DNA of 64,000 bases from Pelodiscus sinensis (taxonomy: Eukaryota > Chordata > Testudines > Trionychidae), in NCBI RefSeq assembly GCF_049634645.1, contig NC_134722.1, positions 18,835,001-18,899,000 on the forward strand, in the 5' to 3' direction. Below the pieces are notes generated by a model that was not told where the DNA came from, ran no database searches, and worked only from the letters and a program-made list of their open reading frames with translations. The stretch's first letter is position 1. Every line of letters starts with the position of its first letter. The position numbers were made by a program, and so were the translations under genes. Of the stretch, positions 55,835 through 64,000 are shown in pieces.

Positions 55835-56206
55835 GGTGCTGAGTGCTGTGATGGCCTGAGTCAGGGCAACCAAAGCAATCAAAGAAAAACATGCTTTACT
55901 GTCCCTCTTCAAGGTAGGCAAGCAAGCTGGAAAACCTGAGAACCATCTGTCCAGGGGGGGTCCCTTTAAGCACAAGCCTCAGATAGCCTCAAACAGCAGC
56001 CACACAAAGCAACTCCTGACCCAATGCCCTGCTGGAACTGGTTTCAGCTGGCCTTAAATGCAATTCAGCATCCAATCAGAGTGGATGCACTATTTCGAAA
56101 TAGCAAAATTCTATTTAAAAATGCATTTTATTGAATGCATAGTTAAATGAATTAACTATTTTGAAATAAGATATTTCGAAATAACGCTGTAGTGTAGACA
56201 TAACGT

Positions 56207-56792
56207 ATATGATGAGACCCGGAAATTTTGTAAAATTATGTACTATCAATCTGTCAGCATCTTCATCTTCAGCACCTACTATGCTTTACTCAGACTGCTC
56301 ACCATCTCTCTCTCTCTCTGCTCTCTCAAACTGCCAATTAACCATTCTCAAATCTTCATAATTATATGAATTTTTTGAGTTATATCACCAATGAGCAAAG
56401 TGCTGTTGTGTAAGTAAGGGGGAGGAATCTTGTATGATACTAAATAAGTGAGTACATTCAAAGTTCTTTGTAGCTAAATCATACAATATGCAGTGTGGTT
56501 GCCAATGGATAAATGGTGGAGTAATTATCCAGAGGAACTTTTCAAGACTGGTTCTAAGCTATTCTGCCTGTCAGTGCCCTAAGCAGCTAATACATAAGCC
56601 GGGTATATCCAGTCATAGGCTCTCTCATGCCATACACCCTATCATCTGGCCTTGACTTCTATGCTGGCAGCAGGGTGGTGACACAATATGTAAACACTGC
56701 CTGTAGACACCAGAACATCCCCCTGCACTGGGACCATCCTCTCGTAGCTATGCTGGCTTCAGGGTCATAACATGCTGTTGGTCAGTTCACTG
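56207..56792. other. No feature recognised
   Basis: Unique-looking sequence between the Harbinger and hAT-like elements, including a short (TC)n tract near 56,303. Confidence 0.5.
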
Positions 56793-56800
56793 CACTAGGA

Positions 56801-57589
56801 CAGGAGTCACCAATTCATTGACTGTGATCAGCTGGCTGATCCTGGAGCCTCTGCCTGATGATCAAAATTTCCAGGCCATTCAGACAGGCTGCCTGCTGGC
56901 TGCAAGTTTGTCTCTGTGCTCTTATTGGAGGGAAGGGACAGCATGTCTCTGCAAGCTGTCCACACCTGCAGCTCCCACTGGCCAGAAGCTGGCCAATGGG
57001 AAACAGGAGGACAGTGCTGGGGGCAGGGGCAGCAGGTAGAGACATATTGCCCCTCCTTCCTCCCAGGGGAGTAGAGATGAACCTGCTGCCGACCACTTCT
57101 GGGCACGCAGCCCATCTGAGCCCTGCTTAGTGCTGCAGGCTGGAACCCGCCTGGACTAAGTGCCTCTCAGCCTGCGCCTCACATCTCCTCTTGTACCTTT
57201 GTCCTAGCCCTGACCACTCTTGCAGAGCCAACACCTCCACCCTCACCTCAATACTATGCCCCACCTTGGAGCCCCCTCCCAGAGCCAGCATCCTGCATCC
57301 CAACATTGTACCTCAGCCTGGAGCCCACTCCTGCACCAAACTTTCTCCCAGAGCCCACAGCCCTTACCTCTTCCTGTTCCCCAACCCTTTGCCCCAGCCC
57401 AGAGCCTGCACCCTGTGCCCCCAATCCAATGAAAATGAGTGAGAGTGGGGGAGAGCAAGTGATGGGGGGGGAATGAACTGGGCAGGGCCTCGGAGAAGTG
57501 ATGGGGCCTGAGTGAACAAGCAGGGTAGACTCTGGGTTGCCCTGAAATTTAAAAAATTATCTTGGGCATAAAGAGATTGGAGACCACTG
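56801..57589. mobile_element. hAT-like (Charlie-type) non-autonomous element
   Basis: The left CAGGAGTCACCAAT and right (reverse-complemented) CAGTGGTCTCCAATC ends match the CAGTGGT..CCAA style of Charlie/hAT termini. CACTAGGA before and TACTAGAG after form a degenerate 8-bp duplication, as expected for hAT. The interior contains GACAGCATGTCTCTGC and the C-rich 'CCCAGAGCC..GCACC' text, then CCAATGAAAATGAGTGAGAG, which is shared with 2,680 and 48,600. There is no transposase. Confidence 0.75.
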
Positions 57590-57597
57590 TACTAGAG

Positions 57598-59039
57598 GAT
57601 ATGGCCCTGGTATGAGCAAGGATGACCCATATTTATTATTACTGTATAGCAAATACCCATTAGCAGCAAAATGGCAGTTCTCTGACTTTCATGTGAATTT
57701 TTTTTTTCAGTAAAATGAAAGCAAGAGCAAAATTTTTGTTTGTTTGCTTATTAGTTTGTTTCCAACTCAGCAAAAACCACTGACTTGTGGAAAGAATTCA
57801 TGTTCCCCATGTCGTTCATCCAAATACAATGATACGAGCCCAATAAAAGACATCAAAGAGAAGTACACCTTTATTACAGCGCACACTTTGGGTCAAATTC
57901 AGTTGTGAAGTAACTTCATGGAAATAAACGATGTTTAAAAAGTTACAGCAGGGATGAGCTCAAGCTCTTTATTTTAAAGGTACTTAAGAGAAATGGTCAG
58001 AAAGACTGTGTTTGAAACCCTTTAGTTATGCTTTTTATAGCTTTCCTCTGCAATCTATGTACATAGAGGATTTCTGTACATCTGCTAATTTGTGACTAAC
58101 CATATTCAACAAAGAAAAAAGCATGCTGATAAAACACCACATGGGTATACACTATCCCTAGGAGGAGCCTCAACCCTGTGCCCCAGATGTTTGCAAAAAT
58201 AAAATTTGCAAAATAATTATCTCAAACACAATTAGTTTTGCCAATAAAGTTACAGCAGCCACCTTGTAGTTTTATAGGACTTTTCCCCCAAAGCTCATTT
58301 TGGAAGGATCCCTGAATACATTTTCAATTGATTTTAATTTCATCCTATCATAAGATGATTCATTGCTGCATATATGCATGCACTGAAGCGCAATCAGTTC
58401 AAATATTTGTAGGCTTCATGCAAATACTGCAGGGAAATAAGATATTGTATATCATCTGAGAGGTATCAGATTAGATTTCCAGACTTCTCTCTTTTTGGAC
58501 TGATCCTTTCATTTTAACTGAAAACCATGTAGCAAATTAGCCATACTCTGTGTCAAAGTACCAATTTTCTCTCCGCATGTGTCAAATGAATTTTTCAAGA
58601 ATTTATCCACTATGCTAACTCTAGCACTTCAGACAACTTTTCTGGAGGAAGACGACACAATTTGACTATTGTGCATATCCTGTATATTTTTTAAAAGACA
58701 TGAATTTGCAACTGAGGTATCATTTCCACAATTTTTATTAATGAAAACGGAAAAATAATAGCCTGCTACGACATGTTAGCTACCTGAATATTATGGCAAG
58801 GTATATCAAAGATTTTGATAAATTAGAATGACTCACTCAAATCAATATACAGTGAGATTCAATAGAAAAAGATGTCAAATGGTTGATGTCGTAAAGAACA
58901 AACAAATGCACAAATAAAGAATCGGATACAGAGTCTTTGTTCAGTCCTTAATCTGTAAAGTCCCATTGAAAAATCCACTGATTTTGCTTGAGGATTGACT
59001 GAGTTAAAATTGAGGAAGGCTCTTGGATTTTCACTATGA
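57598..59039. other. No feature recognised
   Basis: AT-rich sequence without supported genes or repeats. Confidence 0.5.
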
Positions 59040-59475
59040 ATAGGCTATCTACACAGTAGTGCCACAGAAAAGGATCAACATGTCATAGTGGATAATAAAG
59101 TGAATATGAGTCAACAATGAGACACTGTCACATAAAAAGCAAATGCTATTTGGATCGCACCATAAGCATATAAAATAAGCAAGATTATCCAACCCCACTC
59201 AGCATTGATTAGACCTCAGTCAGAGCTGTGCATATGTTTGGAGCAGCACACTTAATAAGAGGCAGACAGATTGGAGAGCATTCAGAGAAAAACAATATCA
59301 GTGATAGAAGGTTTGGAAAACAAGAGCTGTAGTCTGAAGAAAAGCTATGTATTAAAAAAAGCTGTATACAGACACAAGAAACAGAGCAAGCTGCTAAGGG
59401 AGGGGTTTTTTTGCATCAAAGACATTGGTACAGTCTAGGATAGGTTAGAACAAATTATATTAGGGATGTTTTAGG
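59040..59475 (+). mobile_element. Old CR1-like fragment
   Basis: GCACCATAAGCATATAAAAT, TGATTAGACCTCAGTCAGAG, GATTGGAGAGCATTCAGAGA and TGATAGAAGGTTTGGAAAAC follow the order of the CR1 region upstream of its C-terminal domain ('LEYCIQVWSPHLKKDI' to 'LERVQRRATKMIKGL'). It is very degraded, and no usable frame remains. Confidence 0.55.
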
Positions 59476-59760
59476 GAATAATAAAAAGTTGTCCGACCTT
59501 GAGGCGGAGACATTCAACAGATGGTTCACTTCTATGCTTTTGAAATCAAGTTATTAGACTCTTAAGCAGTCCATGCATCTTAAAAGAGGCCACAGCTCAG
59601 CTCAACAGCCAGCTTGCTCACCCCATCCCCCAGCCAATAATGCAATATTCACAATGAACTCCGGAAATATATTAGCATTCGTATTTTCTGGAAATGATGG
59701 GGCAGATCCTCAGCTGTCAGATGCCTTTTCATGTTGTGTACCTATGACTATATACAACAG

Positions 59761-59924
59761 GGGCTACGTCTAGACTGGCATGATTTTCCGGAAATGCTTT
59801 TAACAGAAAACTTTTCTGTTAAAAGCATTTTCGGAAGAGAGCGTCTAGATTGGCAGGATGCTGGCAAGTTTTTTCGGAAAAGCGGCTGATTTTCTGGAAA
59901 AACTTGCCAGTCTAGACACAGCCC
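59761..59924 (-). mobile_element. Short internally deleted MITE of the 19,586 family
   Basis: It runs from GGGCTACGTCTAGACTGGC to GCCAGTCTAGACACAGCCC, 164 bp. Read on the minus strand it joins the left ~70 bp of the long copy (TTTTTCCAGAAAATCAGCC) directly to its right ~90 bp (TTTTAACAGAAAACTTTTCT), so about 270 bp of the middle are deleted. It is a clean example of a shorter MITE derived from a longer one. Confidence 0.8.
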
Positions 59925-60369
59925 AGCTGAGGATCTGACTTTCAAAGCTTTGTGCATCAAAAGCCTCTAAAACCTCATTTAAGTGAGTTAGGTTGTTTAT
60001 GCACATGCATGACAGGCATTGCAGTAGACCTGGCCAGAAATGGAATTTCACATTCACTATAACAGTCAAGTTTTTGATAATAAATAAATAAAAGTGATCT
60101 GACTCAATACAGGTCAAAAGGTTTTAAAAAAGTCAACATTTTCCATAGGAGTAAAATTTCAAAGTTACCTGGCCATCAAGAACATTTATTTTTCTTTAAA
60201 CAATTTAAACTAAGGATCACCTTCTCCCCACCAAGCTATTAGGCTGTCAGGTTTCCCTGATTTCCATCTGCCTACTCACCCCTCAGCTGGGAATCTCAGG
60301 AAGCCATCCATCCTGGGGACTCAGAGCTGTTTGACACCTTTTGCTTCAGGTTTGGAACAGCCTTGGTAA

Positions 60370-60905
60370 CACAGAATAATAGATCCATAGGCCTGGAAGA
60401 GACCTCAGGAGGTCATCAAGTCCAGCCCCCTGCCCAAAGCAGACCAATCCCAATTAAATCATCCTAGCCCAGGGCTTTGTCAAGCCAAGACTTAAATCTC
60501 TCTAGGGATGGAGATTCCACCACCTCCCTAGGTAACCCATTCCAGTGCTTCACCACCTTCATAGAAAAATCATTTTTCCTAATATCCAACCTAGACCTCC
60601 CCCACTGTAACTTGAGACCATTGCTCTTTATGCTCCTATCTGTCATTACGGAAAACAGCTTCTCTCCATCCTCTTTGGAGCCTCCCTTCAGGAAGTTGAA
60701 GGCTGCTATCAAATCCCCCTCACTCTTTGCTTCTGCAGACTAAACAGCTCCAACTCCCTCAGCCTCTTCTCATAGGTCAGATGCTCCAGCCCCCTAATCA
60801 TTTTGGTTGCCCTCCACGGCACCCTCTGAATGTGTCCACAGCCTTTCTGTAGTGGGGGCCCCAGAATTGGATGCAATACTCCAGATCTGGCCTCACCAAC
60901 ATACA
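60370..60905 (-). mobile_element. CR1 LINE, 3' fragment
   Basis: Minus strand, 5'-truncated. VPWRATKMIRGLEHLTYEKR and RELELFSLQKQRVRG (60,840-60,720) pass, by a frameshift near 60,710, to MIAAFNFLKGGSKEDGEKLF and VVKHWNGLPREVVESPSLER, ending in LDKALG with a stop at 60,464. The 3' UTR and CR1 end lie at 60,370-60,430. It is more diverged than the copy at 50,980 and a different subfamily. Confidence 0.9.
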
Positions 60906-61887
60906 AACATACACATATAGAGTCACTCAGGTGCTCTTTGCTGACCTCCTTTCCTCCCTCCCCCATGTTAGCACATTCAGATATCTTATTCATTGATATA
61001 AAAATTGTTTCTGGAAAATAATCAATTTTCACAGCTTTCTCAGTGCAAACATTTTTAAAAGACTTTTAAAAGATGTCAAAATGTTCCTTTTTGAAACTCA
61101 GCTTCTGGAGTTGAAGGGGAGGAAGGGTTGAATAATGTTGACTTTTGAATGTCAGCTAACTGAGGTACAAAAATTAAAAAATCATAATTGAAATGCTTCC
61201 AAAGATGTTTAAAAAAAAGACATTTTGATTGACTCAAACTGGGTTTTTTTTAGGAAAGTTGGTGAGTGAAAAATTTCAAAATGAGCTTTTCATCCCAATT
61301 CGGGACAAGTAAATTGTTCAGCAATCTCAAATAATTATCCTAGAAGTGGAAAACCATCCCCTGACCAGCGCAAATGCCTGGGCTCCAGAAAAAAATAATT
61401 ATCAATCTCCAGGGCTGTCCCTTGGGTCAAGTGAATCTGGGGTGATCTCTCCAGGTCTTGCCCTTCACCATTATCATGTCAGGTGGGATAAGAACAGCAG
61501 AAGGCAGTGATGTGGCTGGCTCTGCTTCCTCACACCCGACTCCCATTTTTGGGATAGTGTGGGGAGGCTCGGCAGGCCCAGACAGCTGGGCTCCCTCTGC
61601 AGCACCTAAGTGAAGATTGTTCTTTCCCACTCGGTTTTTTGGGCCCCTGCTGGGCCAGGGGCAGCACTGGCAGGATGTTACTGAATATGCAGCTCCCCCA
61701 TCCCAGACACCCAACCCAGCCCTACCATTATTCCAATGTGGAAGCCGGAGAATGTGGGGTCCCAACCCAGACTGGTCAATAAAAATAAGGTATTTGAAAG
61801 TTTAACAAATGGAGGGAAGCACCAAAGATGCTCCTCCCCTGGGGCACTATCTGGTTTAGGGCTGGCCCTGTGGGCCAGTGATTTGGC
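60906..61887. other. No gene seen
   Basis: Mixed composition. The 182-codon minus-strand frame overlapping 61,678-62,226 has no recognisable domain. Confidence 0.4.
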
Positions 61888-62457
61888 TGGGTAACAACTC
61901 CTTACATGACGGTAGTTTGGGGTGGTACTTCCTATAAGAAGGAACTTGCTAGGCTGGAGAGAAATAGCTGCAGGAGCTCTCAGGCTAGGAAAAGTGGTTG
62001 GACTGGGAGGGAAGGTCAGTGCAAAGAGGAACTGGATGTTGAGCCAGGCAGGTTTTACCCTATTGATCAGAGAAACCCTAGAACCTGAGAGGGAGCAGAA
62101 GCCCGCAAGCCTGATGCAAGACATCTGACAACCAGAGGATTGGGATATTTTAAGGATGGCACCTCTGGAAGGGAGCCCCTGGACAGGGCAGTGAGGAGGA
62201 GCGTTGGAATGGGTTGATGCCCACAACCTAGCATGGAGACTAGGAGAGAAAGCTGGTTCCAGGATGCGAACGTGTTTGCAGGAAAGGGTGTGTTTGGTTT
62301 TGTTTTAATCCCAGGTTAGCGGGGGCAGGGAAAAGCCTCTGAATTTTTCTGATGAGCAGTTGTATTCTGTATTGAGTATAACAAAGGACTAAAACAAACA
62401 ATAAACCATGCAGATGAAAATGCCTTGCAGAGAAGGTGGGAGTGCTGTTATACCCCA
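61888..62457 (+). mobile_element. Probable LTR, 570 bp
   Basis: TGGGTAACAACTCC at the left resembles, inverted, the right end GGGAGTGCTGTTATACCCCA. CCTATAAGAAGG near 61,930 could be a TATA box, and AATAAACC at 62,400 a polyadenylation signal ~55 bp before the end. TG..CA ends fit an LTR, but I see no target duplication. Confidence 0.45.
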
Positions 62458-62589
62458 CCCAAGGGTAATCTAAAAAGAGCCAAGAAATCTCTGGATCAGA
62501 ATTCTAACAGAAATGGGAATTGTCAGAGGAGAAACCTCTTCTGAATTCTGATAGGGATGGAAAAAACTCAGCTTTGGATACCATATCCT

Positions 62590-62773
62590 AGAAGTCTCAG
62601 AGGGGTAGCTGTGTTAGTCAGTACCTATAAAAATGAGTCCTGTGGCATCTTTAAGACTAACAGATTTATTTGGACATAAGCTTTCGTGACGGAGCGTTTT
62701 TTCCCACAAAAGCTTATGCTCAAATAAATCTGTTAGTCTTTAAGGTGCCACAGGACTCCTCGTTGTTTTATAT
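62590..62773. mobile_element. Two Penelope-like tails in inverted orientation
   Basis: The left part (62,590-62,689, minus) and right part (62,704-62,773, plus) both carry AAATAAATCTGTTAGTCTTT or its degraded form, and CCACAGGACTC. They meet head to head around TGACGGAGCGTTTTTTCC. Each keeps the 3' half of the hammerhead motif: CACGAAAGCTTATG on the left arm, CCCACAAAAGCTTATGC on the right. The CTGAAGA halves are gone. The left tail extends further (AGCTGTGTTAGTCAGTACC on the plus strand). Confidence 0.65.
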
Positions 62774-63510
62774 ATTCTGGAAATCAATGATTCCTAAAGA
62801 AGTGAGGAATCACAGTAGATAAGCAACTGAACACAAGCTCCCAGTGAGATGCTGTGACAAAAAGGGCTGATAGGGTCTTTGAAAGTACAAAGAAGGAAAC
62901 AGCAAGCAGGAGATGGGAAGTGATGTTTACCTTTGTATGAAACACAGCTGAGGCTGAGACTGGAACACTGCTGAGCCCAATACTGGAGCACTGCATTCAG
63001 TCCCGGTGTGCACATTTTTAAAGGGATGTTGAAAAATTAGAAAGGATGGAAAAAAGAGCCAAAAATGGATTTGAAGGCTGAAAAAGTAACACCTTATAGT
63101 GAAACTTAAGCAGCTCAATCCATTAACCTATCGAAAAGATCAAGAGGACTTAATTATAGTGTATAAGTGCCTTAATGGGGACAAAATATTGGCTACTAAA
63201 GGGATTTTTATTGTAATGGAGAAAGACAGTGGCTGGAAGTGAAAACCAGATGAATTCAAATTAGAAAACACACATTTTTAACCATGAGGGTGATTAACCA
63301 GTGGAACCATCTACCAAGGATAGTAGTGAATTCGATGTCCTTGAAGTCTTCAGATTAAGATAGCCTGCCTTTCTGGAGCAGATGCTTTAGTCAAACACAA
63401 ATTATTGAGCTCAATACAGATATACCTGGGTGAAATAACATGGCCTATATTATACAAGAGGTCAGACTACATTTAATGGTCCCTTCTGGCCTTAAATCTG
63501 TGAATCCAAA
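62774..63510 (+). pseudogene. Old CR1-like LINE 3' portion
   Basis: Plus-strand text runs through ACACAAGCTCCCAGTGAGAT and GGGCTGATAGGGTCTTTG. A decayed C-terminal domain follows (LKQLNPLTYRKDQEDLIIVY at ~63,105-63,165) and TTAACCAGTGGAACCATCTACC. It ends with GGTCAGACTACATTTAATGG and CCTTCTGGCCTTAAATCTG, the CR1 3' end of an older subfamily. Many stops. Confidence 0.75.
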
Positions 63511-64000
63511 TAAGAAATGCATTTGAGATTGTATTGCAAGTCTGGAAAGCACACAATTGCAGTCATGGGTGAAGTGACACACTGCTTTCTAAGTGCCCTT
63601 TAAATTTAGTACAACAATACTGTTTAGTGTAGGAGGAAGAATGAGAACATTGCACTATGCAAGATAGGGAATAAACAGCAGTTGTCTCTACAAAAAAAGT
63701 CACCAAATCAAATCACAGGATAGCAGGGTCCCTTCACCTGCTATAATTTGCTCTTTGTGTCTGGCAGCGTGAAATTGAGGGTGTAGGGTAGGACACAATG
63801 CTAGTAATGCACATGTGAAAGCTTATTTCCCTAGGTGTGGATGAAAAAATGTATTATTGAGCTAGAAGTGATGGCATAGAAGACATATTGGTAATAGGAG
63901 ATTATTTTAAGATATATGCAACTGCATGGCGTCCATCTATTTAAGGATATATGGAACTGAACAGTGTCCATCCTTCCTTATAGCTACTCCGAGGGAGGCT
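63511..64000. other. No feature recognised
   Basis: AT-rich sequence to the window edge. A near-repeat, GAGATTATTTTAAGATATATG against ATCTATTTAAGGATATATGG, occurs near 63,900-63,955. Confidence 0.5.

Larger units (their letters stand above)
52323..56206. mobile_element. PIF/Harbinger transposon, nearly full length, two genes, inactive
   Basis: A 3.9-kb element bounded by GGGGATGTCTACACATCACAG and, inverted, GTTATGTCTACACTACAGCG. Sub-terminal text on both sides (CTTATTTCGAAATAG, TATTTCGAAATAACG) is alike. The interior holds a Myb/SANT-like gene on the plus strand and a DDE transposase on the minus strand, the two-protein arrangement of the PIF/Harbinger superfamily, in which the Myb-like partner helps DNA binding and nuclear import. 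The expected 3-bp TWA duplication has decayed. Both genes carry inactivating changes. The fragment at 46,552 is related by its left end. Confidence 0.88.

Noticed and set aside
52320..56209. A TWA target duplication around the Harbinger element
   Set aside because: Bases beside the termini (CTG and ATA) do not match. The duplication has decayed or the terminal bases are altered.
59758..59927. CAG as the target duplication of the short MITE
   Set aside because: It works only by shifting one terminus by a base, and the related family uses TTA/TAA.
61678..62226. 182-codon minus-strand frame
   Set aside because: It overlaps the probable LTR, has no domain character, and runs through text with signs of a plus-strand LTR.
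1..64000. Bacterial-type features (operons, CRISPR, ribosome binding sites)
   Set aside because: Repeat content, polyadenylation signals, splice-like sites and LINE/ERV families show vertebrate nuclear DNA. The spaced repeats seen are MITE hairpins, not CRISPR arrays.
1..64000. tRNA or tRNA-derived SINE genes
   Set aside because: I looked for A-box/B-box pairs and a tRNA-like 5' region followed by a tail and found none convincing. Only a vague MIR/AmnSINE-like phrase at 25,585 was kept.

Overview
The window is a piece of amniote nuclear DNA with no host exon I can support. It is about 64 kb of AT-rich, apparently unique sequence crowded with decayed transposable elements. Three things point to a sauropsid, most plausibly a turtle: CR1 LINEs ending in ATTCTATG-type repeats; many foldback MITEs with ends like GGCTACGTCTAGACTGGC; and Penelope-like, Tigger-like, hAT-like, PIF/Harbinger and ERV copies side by side. 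The species-level guess is inference from repeat families remembered from such genomes; a crocodilian cannot be excluded.

Layout. 1-5,350 is mostly unique, with one TIR element (2,680-3,393) and a MITE end (3,555). 5,359-8,512 holds a perfect foldback MITE beside a Penelope-like retroelement whose reverse transcriptase is split by a palindrome-rich Tigger-like element (5,941-6,981) and which ends in a hammerhead-ribozyme-like motif. 11,440-13,290 has a truncated MITE abutting a 1.46-kb solo LTR. 14,588-18,872 is a 4-bp-TSD endogenous retrovirus with a tRNA-His-type primer binding site, no recognisable pol, and a 3' LTR that has lost U3. 19,586-20,020 is a full MITE. 22,240-24,330 is a reverse-strand LINE interrupted by a GC-rich insertion and a (TA)n tract. 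26,555-29,605 holds a CR1 tail, TAGGGTTGCCAG-ended elements and a MITE. 32,402-33,295 is a solo LTR. 37,000-38,003 is a second Tigger-like copy. 42,850-44,175 is a CR1 carrying an inserted Penelope tail. 46,552 is the end of a Harbinger relative. 50,980-52,000 holds CR1 and hAT-like pieces. 52,323-56,206 is a nearly full-length PIF/Harbinger element. The rest (to 64,000) holds a hAT-like element, CR1 pieces, a MITE, a probable LTR and an inverted pair of Penelope tails.

The best-organised genetic system is the Harbinger element. A Myb/SANT-like DNA-binding gene (+) and a DDE transposase gene (-) converge tail to tail. Each has one plausible intron, and their AATAAA signals lie about 30 bp apart on opposite strands. 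Both genes are dead: the Myb gene by a stop and frameshifts, the transposase by a stop, frameshifts and an Asp-to-Asn change at the first catalytic residue. The second notable system is the set of Penelope-like tails, which keep a recognisable hammerhead core.

All calls were made by eye. Family names rest on motif recognition, not database searches. Boundaries without a stated duplication are approximate.
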